Source: Paraescarpia echinospica
Taxonomy: Eukaryota; Annelida; Polychaeta; Sabellida; Siboglinidae
NCBI GenBank assembly: GCA_020002185.1
Contig: CM034543.1
Coordinates: 4,806,413-4,870,412, forward strand
Direction: 5' to 3'
DNA length: 64,000 nucleotides
The notes below the pieces were generated by a model. The model was not told the origin of the DNA. It saw only the letters and a program-made list of their open reading frames with translations, and did not search any database. A program made the position numbers and the translations under genes. The stretch's first letter is position 1, and each line of letters opens with the position of its first letter. Below are positions 11,566 through 21,459 of the stretch, piece by piece.

Positions 11566-11720
11566 AACTTCGACTTGTTCACGTGGTCGTGTCGTCGCAC
11601 GGACGAGACGTACCAGACAACGGCTGATGGGACAGTGGCTGCAACACCGTCAACAACGCCTTACACCTTTCAACAGATCGTGTCCGGTTCTGTCACTCAC
11701 GACCGCGGAGGCTGCTTTAG
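11566..11720 (+). CDS. PKD/REJ protein exon: REJ domain, Cys segment
   Basis: Too short to stand out alone. It reads NFDLFTWSCRRTDETYQTTA, then DGTVAATPSTTPYTFQQIVS, then GSVTHDRGGCF, after a TTTGTAG acceptor and before a GTAGGG donor. FxWSC and GGCF are the expected REJ elements between the LDPDL and tL-x-F segments. Phases (0 in, 2 out) agree with the flanking exons. Without it the REJ domain would lack a conserved cysteine pair. Confidence 0.8.
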
Positions 11721-11769
11721 GTAGGGTGCTGGTCAATTCCAACATAGGGATTTTGCTTCCCCGTAGCCG

Positions 11770-12488
11770 CAGTGGTTCTTAACCTTTTTTGGTTGCGACC
11801 CAAATTCCAGTCGTGGGACTTGCTTTGCGACCCATGCCTTCAAACAATTAACTTGTGTTAACTTTAAAAATTAAGATAAAATAAATATAGGCATCATAGG
11901 CGGATCCAAGGGGCCAGGAAGCTCGTGCCCCTAGACGTTTGAATTGTTGTCGCCACATGCCTGCGCTATAGAGTGGAGTGCCCTCTAGACCTTTTAAATG
12001 TGCCCCCGTTACGTGCCCCCTAGACGTTCTGAAAAATTATGAACGACGGCGCAAAAACTTACAACAGCACGCTCCCCCGTCTTCCAATATCAACCGACAG
12101 CGGAATCGTGCTGAAGCTCCGGCTCAGAAAACCCAATAAGAATTTGGTTCGGTCTCTAGTGTTTTTTTTGGCGAACCTTGCAGTTGCAAGTGGATGTTTC
12201 CCCCGAGACTACCCTATCTGAAATAATCTCTGGGCAAAGCATAATTAAATATTATGTGAGAACATTTATTAAACATGCTGGACGAACACGGAGGAATCAC
12301 CATATAAGCAACATTCATTGGTATGTAGACGAAGAATTAGGACACCTTTTTTGAAACGTGAATGCTGGGTTGTGGATTAGTTAGACAATAAAGGAATATT
12401 CAGACAATCGCTGGAGACTATTGACGACCTACTCAAAATGGCCTGACAACCCAATTTTGTGTCGCGGCCCAGGGGTTTAGAACCGATG
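11770..12488. mobile_element. Non-autonomous hAT-like element in PKD/REJ intron
   Basis: The left end CAGTGGTTCTTAACCTTTTT, with GGTTGCGACCC further in, is mirrored at the right end, whose reverse complement begins CATCGGTTCTAAACCCCTGG with GCCGCGAC further in. The CAGTGGTTCT-AACC terminus is classic for Charlie-like hAT elements. The flanks (CCGTAGCC and CCGTAACG) look like a decayed 8-bp target duplication. No transposase is encoded in 719 bp. A related terminus lies at 25,800-25,886. Confidence 0.65.
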
Positions 12489-12709
12489 GCCGTAACGATT
12501 GGTTTACTGTGCGCGGTCTACCATAACGTTGGGTTACTCTGAACTCAGAGGTGGTTGCGCGCAAAAATCACTAGACCCAAATGGTTACTAGAATGTTTCT
12601 AATGGTCAAATTAGGTCTGTTCTGTGTTTGTTATAAAAAAAGCCAGTGCAACCATAATAAAACATTGGGTAGTATACAGTGTATACATTAGCTATGGATT
12701 TATCAATTA

Positions 12710-13500
12710 CTACCTGAATTACCCGGCGTTGCCCGGGGAAAAAAGGCAGTCAGGTGTACCAGACACCCCAAACCCATCCCAAATCTTTCCAGCCTACCCG
12801 CATTAATAAATTGTAACTGGTCACTGGCCTAGTTGCTAGGACAACCTTTTGCTAGAAATCAGCGCGCTCACCCGACTAACTGGCGTAACCAGCAACAGGC
12901 AGAGGGCGGATGCTGGGTTGAAATTTCAGCCCGATACATACAAAATTATCGGAGATGTGGGTGCACAAACAAACAGAGAACGAAGTGTTTTATAATGTAG
13001 AAGATATGTCGTATTTTTATTTATTTTTACTTGACGGGCGATAATTTCGACGCTAAATGACACATAGCTCCATCTGTAGGAAATATATGAAATGCGAAAG
13101 AGGGCGCTACTTGTAAGCGTGCGAACGTGACCAACGACAGGTAGACCTGGTGCATGTTAAGCGCTGAAGATTTTCAAAAGTCAGTAACTTAAAAACTATT
13201 CAAAATTTATGCATCCATCCAGCGACACATTCTGTAGATGGCATAATTATCTTTACGATGAACATACAATTAACTAAATTAATTAAACATTAAATTCCGC
13301 GGCTGGAACTCCACGTTCAGCCTTTTGAAATATTGAGCCCCCAAGTTCTCCACCCCCGGACGAATTTCGAAAATGTATAAATCTACGAACCATCGCTAGA
13401 TGGGCCCGCTAGATCACATGTAAAATTTCAGCCCGAAACATGCAAAACTGACAGAGATGTGGGTACACATACAAACAGAGAACGACATTTTTATAATATT
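12710..13500. repeat. Dispersed repeat containing TACCCGGCGTTGCCCGGG, two partial copies
   Basis: At 12,719 the imperfect palindrome TACCCGGCGTTGCCCGGGG begins a stretch ending in AAATTTCAGCCCGATACATA, ATTATCGGAGATGTGGGTGC and CAAACAAACAGAGAACG. Nearly the same 3' module recurs at 13,422-13,485. Such modules are common dispersed repeats in animal genomes; I cannot assign a class. The rest of this intron (12,490-14,050) shows no exon. Confidence 0.5.
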
Positions 13501-14054
13501 TGTATTATTGCACGATATGGTATATGTATAACATTGATAGGTTGATTTCGTGGTGGGTCATAGATACAATATTACATTTAATATTTCACCCCGTTCCAAC
13601 ACACTAACGTTTTAATACCTACATTGTACATGGTGAAAATGTTGCACTATGTTTATTTAAGAAGTTGTACGGTTTGTTGTTGGAAGTTAACTACTGATAC
13701 TTCCCGGGTGTTTTGTTTCTTCAAAAACTAAATAATTTGTTGTTTCCTGAAACACGAACAGCTGCGTTTAACTGTAACTCTCCGAGTATATACTGGATGC
13801 CTTTGAACCTATGGGATTTAAATGTCCGTTACTAAATGTCCGTTAACAAAACGCCTCATTTCAGAAAGTCCACACCGAAATTTCGGTTACCAAAATGTCC
13901 ATTATCCAAATATCCAAAATCGGATATGTTCGGAAATAACAACCAATCTCGAACACATCATCGAGACCCAAGACCAATCACACTAATAAAACAGACGACG
14001 ATGTTGACAAACACACGTTAGCAATCAGATTACAAGTTTACATTGCATCGACAG

Positions 14055-14228
14055 ACAGGGACCAGGCCGGGTCAACACGACTGCCGGGCGGCTCGTGTTC
14101 AACACGGCCAACATGCGCGTCAACGAGACCTATGAGGTGTCGGTCGTAGTTAGGAAGGGAGAAAGACACAGCTCGGCCACGCTACTCGTGGAGATCGTGC
14201 AAGGAACACCGCCGGCAGTGAGCATCAG
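14055..14228 (+). CDS. PKD/REJ protein exon: REJ domain
   Basis: It reads RQGPGRVNTTAGRLVFNTAN, MRVNETYEVSVVVRKGERHS, SATLLVEIVQGTPPAVSI. This is the REJ pattern of a hydrophobic strand, Y-x-V-x-V-x-V-x-K and a closing G-x-PPAVSI. Acceptor choice matters: the CGACAG ending at 14,054, rather than the next CAG four bases on, supplies the one base needed after the phase-2 end of exon 11566-11720. Two sequons (NTT, NET) are visible. The donor is GTAGGA. Confidence 0.82.
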
Positions 14229-14748
14229 GTAGGATTATTATCACTTACCGCTTTATCCATTCGTTACACGTCGGATTATAGCATTAATTTGTGTCGTGAG
14301 AAAAACGGTATCTCTTTATATGTGTGCCTAAAATGTGTTGCTTACAAAGTAGATTATTTGTTAGTAACTATTACATCGCGTTAAATTTCAATATTAGAGC
14401 CGACTCAAATACCATACAAGAATCAAATTGCTCCCACAATGCGCGTTCCCAACGTGAGCGCTACCTGGAAAATTTAAAGCACACCACTTAACATAACTAA
14501 CCGGCTACTGCTTGGTGTATATGCAAGGGAAAGTAACATATCCAACATAGTAAGGAAACATTTAACCTGTCATGGTCTCACAGTATCTCTAGTCCACTGG
14601 TTCGTTCACCCTTTGGACGGAGTTGCTCCCTTGTCAGGCTTGTGATAGTCGTCGAGTAGGCAGTGTGCGCGACTATGTCGACTCTAAAGCAATGTATGGA
14701 TATAGAAGGTAGCCAGCTACACAGCCATATGACGTCCTTTTGTTGCAG

Positions 14749-14939
14749 TTGCCAGGAAGGCATGTGTCGTCCGCTAGAAATTGGCGTGCAGGTGAACCCG
14801 TCGACTCGCTTACCTCTGTACGGCAGTTGTATTGACCACTGTGACGTCACGGGGGTCACTTACCAGTGGCAGTTGTACCGCAAGGCTCTGCATGGCGCAT
14901 GGATCGCCATAGATAACCCGGATCAGTACGTCTTACCGG
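14749..14939 (+). CDS. PKD/REJ protein exon: REJ domain, CxxxC and YQWQLY segment
   Basis: After a TTGTTGCAG acceptor the exon completes SCQEGMCRPLEIGVQVNPST, then GSCIDHCDVTGVTYQWQLYR. Paired cysteines ahead of a Y-x-W-x-LY strand are a REJ hallmark. It enters in phase 2, leaves in phase 1, and ends at GTAAGG. Confidence 0.85.
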
Positions 14940-15354
14940 GTAAGGGACGCACTTTACAAGATGGATGCGAGTTTGTGTGTGCAAGTGCGTTTGCGAGTGT
15001 GTGCGTGTCTTAGATTATCGCTAACATATATTTTAACCAACCAAGCAACTGGGAACTGTCTTAATGTCAAACGTCTTAATGACTAAATACATAAGACTTA
15101 TGTCATATGATTATGTAATGTTATATTTATATTATCTAGTAAGTTGCCTATTAAACGAACAACTCTTAATAAAATAATACAAAACTACGCCTATACCCCG
15201 GTGCACAAAACCTATCGACTGTAAAAAAGTACTTTTCTTGGATATCATATTCCTTGTACATTTAGCATGCCCGCAACATTATGTTCCATGCAGTGGTGTG
15301 TGGCTGAACACGTTGTCTGTACCAATGCCCTTGTATGTCTGTTTGTTTCCTCAG

Positions 15355-15443
15355 ACACGACTCGGTCGACCATCGTTGTTACTCCCTCTCTCTTCCAGTA
15401 CGGATTCAATCTCTACGACAACCTCACGGAATACCGAGTGCAG
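15355..15443 (+). CDS. PKD/REJ protein exon: REJ domain, short exon
   Basis: An 89-nt exon reading DTTRSTIVVTPSLFQYGFNL, YDNLTEYRVQ. The TTTCCTCAG acceptor and GTCAGA donor give phase 1 in and 0 out, joining both neighbours. YDNLTEYRVQ-LTVRTKDG across the next junction is the usual REJ Y-x-v-x-l-x-V strand. Confidence 0.82.
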
Positions 15444-15900
15444 GTCAGACATCAGCTCTATTTAATGTGTCCGATTCGGTTTTGTTGATCCATAAACACG
15501 ATTCATGTGTGTCTTATGATGCTTCTAATCCAGAGCATTTGGAGAATTACTGAGTATTTACCTCAAGCGGACGTACGCGTTAACCTTAAACGCACGCATG
15601 CACACCACGTAAATACACACACGATAACTCTCCTGAGCCGATGGCATGTGTATGTGTGTGCGTACGTGCTTGTGTGCATGCGTGCGTGGGTGCATGCGTA
15701 CGCCCATCTAAATCTGCATTGGCCTCTGTTAGCACATAACTTTTTACCCACAAATACATCTAGCGCTATTTCGTTTTACCCGCAATTTCATGTTAAAATA
15801 TAACCCCGCGTGTACACCTTTAACGGTTTATAGGTCTAGAGTAGTAGCTCATAATTATCGATGTACTAAATTACTAATACTGGGTTATCATTACACGCAG

Positions 15901-16087
15901 TTGACAGTCCGCACCAAGGATGGCGCTGAGGGAGTCTCCTACGTCAATCTCAAGGTCAACATGCCGCCTTCTGGTGGCACATGCGCAGTCGAACGAGACA
16001 CCGTCGGCTATGTGATGAACACTTTATGGCCGATCAAGTGCATTGGCTGGACAGATGCGGATGGAATACGCAACTACCAGTTCTACT
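15901..16087 (+). CDS. PKD/REJ protein exon: NMPPSGGTC...CIGWTDADGI, last visible exon
   Basis: The exon carries the most diagnostic REJ signature, NMPPSGGTCAVERDTVGY followed by FxIKCxGW-type IKCIGWTDADG and NYQFY. The acceptor is CACGCAG. It ends in phase 1 at GTGAGT, the next codon probably tryptophan (FYW). Only 13 bases later a long (CA)n begins, then a LINE. The REJ C-terminus, GPS, PLAT and transmembrane region of a polycystin-like protein should follow but I find no such exon up to 26 kb or beyond. Confidence 0.9.
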
Positions 16088-16096
16088 GTGAGTAGT

Positions 16097-16240
<144 letters not shown>

Positions 16241-16509
16241 AACTTGTTAGTCCTGAACGCGTCGATAAAACAAATTAAGGTGCTGGAACAATTGATCCAT
16301 CCATTACGTGACCCTGTGCTCATCGTATATTCTGACTCCAAATGTTTTTCTTTGTGACATATACATAGGACAAACTTGTTTATGCGATAACTGCATGCGG
16401 GAAAGACTAATTTATCAGATATCACGCTGCTCTTTTAATGTAATGCACATTATGTAAACATAACAAATCTACATGGATCACTCAGGGTTTGCGCTAGTCA
16501 ATCAGATAC

Positions 16510-18705
16510 CGAGATACTCTCTATAAATAATTAAAATTAACCAATCCAAATTCACCAAATTATGAAACAATTAGCATACATTGAAATACATGGAAAACAA
16601 TAAATGACATTCTCCCTAAAAACAGAATAAATTTCCAACATTCTTTAAAGAAAATGATGAAAAATTAACGGATAAACAACCAATCGCTAATAAATTTAAC
16701 ATGTTTTTAACAAACATTGCTCAGATTATTGCAAATGATATTAACTATGATGGTATTAAAAATTATAGTTATTATTTAAATAAAACTATAAATACTGTAT
16801 TTAGATTTCATAACTTTGATGAGGAAACTGTAAGGAAAACTATACAAAGTCTTCCAACAAAAAAAGTAGTTGTGGAATTGATGGTATTTCTATATAACTA
16901 TATTAATAAATCATGTGTTAAACGCGGGAATTGTTGTTGATGAACTCAAAATTGCCAAAGAAATTCCTATTTTTAAGAAAGGTGATCCTACATTATTCAA
17001 AAATTATACGTCCATTTCTTTACTTCCAGCGATTGCCAAAGAAATAGAGAAAATAATCTTTACACAGTTATCATCATATTTTAATGACAGGAACCTACGT
17101 TTTGACAATCAGTACGGCTTGAGACCCAGACATTCAACTGAATTTGCTGCATTAGAATTAGTAGATATAATTATAACGCAAATGAATAAAAACCGATGTT
17201 CCAATTAACATATTTCTCGATCTTTCTAAACCTTTTGACACTATTGACCACACCATTTTATTAAGCAAATTGAGATATTACGGCATTGATGATGCAGCTC
17301 TACGTCTGTTTAAAAGTTATTTAAATAATCGTAAACAGTATGTCGAAAATGAAGAAATAAAGTTTGAAGTTTTACCAATAGTAATTGGTGTACCACAAGG
17401 TTTAATCCTTGGGCCATTGCTATTTATCGTATATATAAATTACTTTTCACAAGCTAGTAGTATATTTAAATTTATAATGTATGCATATGACACCACGTTA
17501 CTTAGTACTTTAACATCTTTTAGTGATAATATACAAAATAACACAATTGTACCTTTAATAAACTATGAACTTTCGAAAGTTGTTGAATGGCTAAATATAA
17601 ATAAACTATCACTAAATAAAACCAAATCTAAATATATTATTTTTATGTCCCCACCAAAAGTACACAAACCTTTATACTTAAAATAGACAATGCAGCTATT
17701 AAAAAGTGGATGAATTTAATTTTCTCATGTTAACTCTTGATACAAACTTAAATTGGAAAAACACAAAGAAAAAATCTATAATAAATGTGCAAAACTTATT
17801 GCATATTAGAAATTTTAAAATAGTTGTATGATTCTTTAGTGTTATCACATATAAACTATTGTATATTGGCATGGAGATACAAAGTAAACAGATTCATTAA
17901 AATTAAAAAAACTGTTCGTATAATAATGTTAAGTGGATATAATTCACCCACCGAGCCACTGTTTAAGCAACTTATTTTGTTAAAAATAGAAGACCAATTA
18001 AAATTACAGGAATTGAAATTTTAATTTAAATACATTCACGAAAACCTACCTGTTTATTAATTAAACTGGCAGATTACTTCCATTGCTAACATAATCATCA
18101 TGATACTCGGAAATCTAAAAATATCCTTACCGTCAGAACTAAACATGAATTTGATAAACAATGTCTTAAATATAACTTACCCCACACTACAAACAATACT
18201 CCTGAAATTGTGAGAAAAAAGATATATACTCATAGCCTGCGAGGCTTTGCAAGCTACGCTAAAAATATCTTTCTGAAAAAATACAAAGATACATGCACAC
18301 TTACAAATTGTTATTCATGTCTCCAAAATCAATTATGCAAATTTTTACAAAATGGACGAAAACCACTATTTAAGTATATGCACAAATTTGACTGTATCAG
18401 CCGACATGTAAGATATAAAGGACAACGTATCTTAAACAACAACAAAAAGTTATCATAATTGGTTATAAATACAGTGGCTCCCATGACAGCGACAGCATGT
18501 CTTAGTGGGAGTTACTGAACCCTTTGTGCGTCTTAAAACAAAAGGCATATTTTCCTGCTTTAATCACTTATTATTTCTGCCTTTAAGAAATGGTGTATAA
18601 TATATATGCATATTTATTTTATTTGTGGTAATGCATATACCTGACATGTTTATTGTGTTAGTATTGTGTTTATATTTTTGGGGTCAAAATAAACACGTGT
18701 AATTA
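16510..18705 (+). mobile_element. Decayed CR1/Jockey-group LINE, 5'-truncated
   Basis: Frames in order give the pre-RT IANKFNMFLTNIA; then IPIFKKGDPTLFKNYTSISL, LLPAIAKEIEKI and QYGLRPRHSTEFAALELVD; then DLSKPFDTIDHTILLSKLRY; then GVPQGLILGPLLFIVYIN; then the catalytic box, here MYAYDTTLL instead of YADDTTL; then the thumb and tail. Several frameshifts and stops plus the lost first catalytic aspartate mean it is dead. The 3' UTR (18,470-18,705) ends near AAAATAAACACG. It lies where the next PKD/REJ exons would be expected. Confidence 0.85.
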
Positions 18706-18988
18706 CAATTGTGACGTAGGTGAGCAGTAACGAACGGGATCTGTCAATTACCACGCAAATTTTATGGGTGATTTGCCCATGGCTGTGACAGCCAAGAACA
18801 CATAACCACAGTCTGAGTGGGGTACACGTATGAGACTAGTATTTAATCAAAATTATAAAAATGTATTCGACTATTCATTACCAATACAACATAGATCAAT
18901 TTGTAAACTATGTTTCTAGCTTAATGGTCGCCGCAGTAGCACAGACACTGCGGAATAATGATCACTCTGGTAGTCCCAAATTATTGAT

Positions 18989-19152
18989 ATAACAGTAAAG
19001 TACAGGACACTACTCCCACTAATACAGTCACATCGCCATTCATATAACAGTAATGTACAGGACACTACTCCCACTATTACAGTCACATCGCCATTCATAT
19101 AACAGTAATGTACAGGACACTACTCCCACTAATACAGTCACATCACCATTCA
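18989..19152. repeat. 55-bp tandem repeat, 3 copies
   Basis: The unit begins ATAACAGTAATGTACAGGAC and ends CAGTCACATCGCCATTCAT. Copies start at 18,989, 19,044 and 19,099 with two or three mismatches each. Confidence 0.95.
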
Positions 19153-19271
19153 GGTCACTTTGACCCAAACCACGTGGGTGACATTAATATTGAGGTTCCA
19201 CGGGTCAACCCACGACACACATTGCGCTGTTGTAATACGACAAGAAATTATATATCGGCAGCAACACTTAC

Positions 19272-19350
19272 AGTTTGCAGTCGCTCCAGCGACCGACGTC
19301 GTCATGACACCGAACACACACAGCGCTAGAGTCGTCTGCAGGAACGCCAT
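19272..19350 (-). CDS. Signal-peptide exon of a small secreted protein
   Basis: The frame starts MAFLQTTLALCVFGVMTTSV and continues AGATAN before an ACT|GTAAGT donor: n-region, hydrophobic core and an SVAGA cleavage site, a textbook signal peptide. The exon (19,272-19,359) has a CTTTCTTAAACAG acceptor nine bases before the ATG. A TATA box and a 5'UTR exon with a GTAAGC donor lie upstream at 19.9-20.0 kb. Exon 3 was not identified; the 55-bp array and a LINE occupy the sequence downstream. The mature protein is unknown. The 66-codon open frame that reads on past the donor is probably intron. Confidence 0.6.
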
Positions 19351-19371
19351 CGTGGTTTTCTGTTTAAGAAA

Positions 19372-19680
19372 GTAAAAGTAAGTTTTTATATAGCGCAGTA
19401 TCTAATCCTCAGGACTGCTCTAAGCGCTTTGCACTTTACTCCCTGGCAGACATGTTCAATCGAACACCATCTCATCTTCTCTGAGAAGCATCCAGCCACA
19501 CTGCAATTAATGAGACTATTCGTACACAAATATCCACCACTCATTCATGCACCTGAGTAAACTAGAGCAACGTATAATGAACGAACTTGCCCAAAGTTCG
19601 ACACCGCAGCACAGGTTCCGAACCGGGTTCTCTCGGTCGAGAGTCCGAAGCTCTAGCCACTGCATCACTGCGCTCCCAAA
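19372..19680 (-). mobile_element. tRNA-derived SINE, near full length
   Basis: Read on the minus strand it begins GGGAGCGCAGTGATGCAGTG with an A-box-like GTGGCTAGAGC and a B-box-like AACCCGGTTCGGAACC. A body with TGTCGAACTTTGGGCAAGTT follows, then a tail with GCGCTATATAAAAACTTACT. The same family recurs at 26.35-30.01 kb. Its 3' end abuts the acceptor of the secreted-protein exon, leaving only about 12 bp before the AG. Confidence 0.8.
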
Positions 19681-19776
19681 AATGGAGGCCCCGATATCGG
19701 GGCAGAGTCGGCAACGCAACTCATCCAGCGACGTAAACCCGCTTATGACGTCGCTCCAAGAACACGTTAAAAACGG

Positions 19777-19885
19777 TAAAGGTAAGTTCTTATATAGCGC
19801 AGTATCAAGTTCTCAGGACTACTTAAAGCACTTTACACTTTACTCCCTGGCAGAGCTACTCAATCGAACACTATACCATATGAAA
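19777..19885 (-). mobile_element. SINE, 5'-truncated copy (3' tail only)
   Basis: This repeats the tail of the SINE at 19,372-19,680 (plus-strand AGGTAAGTTCTTATATAGCG, AAAGCACTTTACACTTTACT, CCCTGGCAGA) with about 85-90% identity by eye. It is truncated at the 5' side. Both copies sit in the first intron of the secreted-protein gene. Confidence 0.75.
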
Positions 19886-19931
19886 AGAAACAAGGTTAAA
19901 CAAGTAGTAATGTTTAAACATGTAAGCTTAC

Positions 19932-19988
19932 CTTCGTGACTTCTGTTGGCTTCTGTTGACTTCCGTTGACTTTGTGTGCTCTCCGTAA
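19932..19988 (-). other. 5' non-coding exon of the secreted-protein gene
   Basis: On the minus strand the sequence downstream of a TATA box contains a short direct repeat (AAGTCAACGG, AAGTCAACAG, AAGCCAACAG, AAGTCACGAAG) and ends at a GTAAGC donor at 19,931. The intron would run to the acceptor at 19,360-19,361. The transcription start near 19,988 is inferred from TATA spacing only. Confidence 0.5.
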
Positions 19989-20014
19989 CTGAATTTGTTT
20001 CACATTTTTACGCA

Positions 20015-20022
20015 TTTTTATA
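20015..20022 (-). promoter_or_regulatory. TATA box
   Basis: GGGTATAAAAATG on the minus strand, about 27 bp before the inferred start of the 5' non-coding exon. It is supported mainly by the exon, donor, acceptor and signal-peptide ATG that follow in order. Confidence 0.5.
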
Positions 20023-20029
20023 CCCCGAT

Positions 20030-21455
20030 GCGCTTGTCACGTGGTAATGACCAACAAAATTTCCCATCCAGGTAATGGTAGCTCGACCACTCCTTCTGGT
20101 TGAGAAATATGTCAGACTAATTTGAAAAATTGCAGCTGTTTCGATGGGTAGTAACGTAGCCATACTACACCATTCTGTGCCACGGAAGCCTTTTAACATT
20201 CAAATAATATATTTTAATTATAATTAGTGAAGATAGCACACAAGTCAAGACAATAAGAGGTAACTTGGTTGAGTAGTCTTGAGAATAATGGACAAGGAAG
20301 CAACTGCTTGACGGCATTAACTTGGACACACGAAGGTGGACGGAAAGTTGGTAGCCAAAAGACAACGTGAAGATAAACTTTAAAAAACTGCACAGTTAGG
20401 TGGACACATAGATCAGTTATGTGCACTTAATTGACGTAGTAAGCCTTTCAAAAGGTTTTGATGAAAACCTTTTGACATAATGTGGCAGGAGTTCAAGTAG
20501 ATTTCGTGTAGGTCGTGTGATTTGATTTATGATTGCATTTGTCAATGTGACGTTACCCCGCGTGAGTGTTTATCTTTGTGTTTTCTTTGTGGTTTTTTTG
20601 TACGTGTGACGATTGCGTCATAACATTGACAAAAGCTTTGAAATACGGGAGGGGTGATCCATGTCACCTTGAACCGCCAACATGTGGCACTTTATGGGTG
20701 TATCGACGGAAACAATGAGGCTCATGAAAGTCGGTGTGGTGAAGTGGGGGCCTTCCACCAAGGCACGGCCTCGTGGCATTAAACGTGCTGGTCGCACAGG
20801 ATGTATTATAAGACTAGGGGTGCCGTTTAGGACAGGTATGATATTGTAAATGGACCCCCGTGTAAAATCGACGGGTCGCGTCTAATTATCATGCTATTGC
20901 ATACAGACCGACTTGAACTGATTATATTACGTTTAGCTACTTGTAATAATTTATAAACGTGGAGTAAGTGCTGTAAGTAAATGTGTATAATTCTGAAACG
21001 GAAAATTGTGCTAACAAAATTGTCAAAGCAATTTAAATAACCGAAAAAATACCGAAATTACCATTTTATTTATGCCAAATGGTTAGGATACAATTTTTGC
21101 ATATTTTCATAACACGTACGTACACCAATGAGACACGTCTAACTCACTCAACAAATTAAACATTCACTTTTTTCACAGGGGGTCCATACACGACAGGGGT
21201 CTATTTACAATATTACACAGTTTGTGTTATTGGTGTTAATCCTTCGTTGCTCACACACGATTAAGTGTAATAATCGCAACCCTGCACGCTCCAGGTTATT
21301 TTAAGTTTACTCACCCGGTTATGTCTAGTTATAAATCACAAGCATCTTGTTAAGTTATAGCGTGTTAAGAGACTACATTGTGCTTTTAGGCCGTCGTCAT
21401 ATAGTTATCAGTTGTCCTTTCAGCTGTTCAGACGCATCACCGTAATACAAAAGAC
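20030..21455. other. No gene recognised
   Basis: No exon, RNA gene or clear repeat identified. A fold-back occurs at 20,448-20,477 (TTTCAAAAGGTTTTGATGAA then AACCTTTTGA). Confidence 0.4.
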
Positions 21456-21459
21456 ACCC

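Noticed and set aside
19150..19271. Extension of the signal-peptide frame into a 66-residue Cys-rich secreted peptide (CKCCCRY...)
   Set aside because: A strong GTAAGT donor follows ATAN, and the extension reads into sequence with intron-like features. I prefer the spliced model, but cannot exclude the unspliced one.
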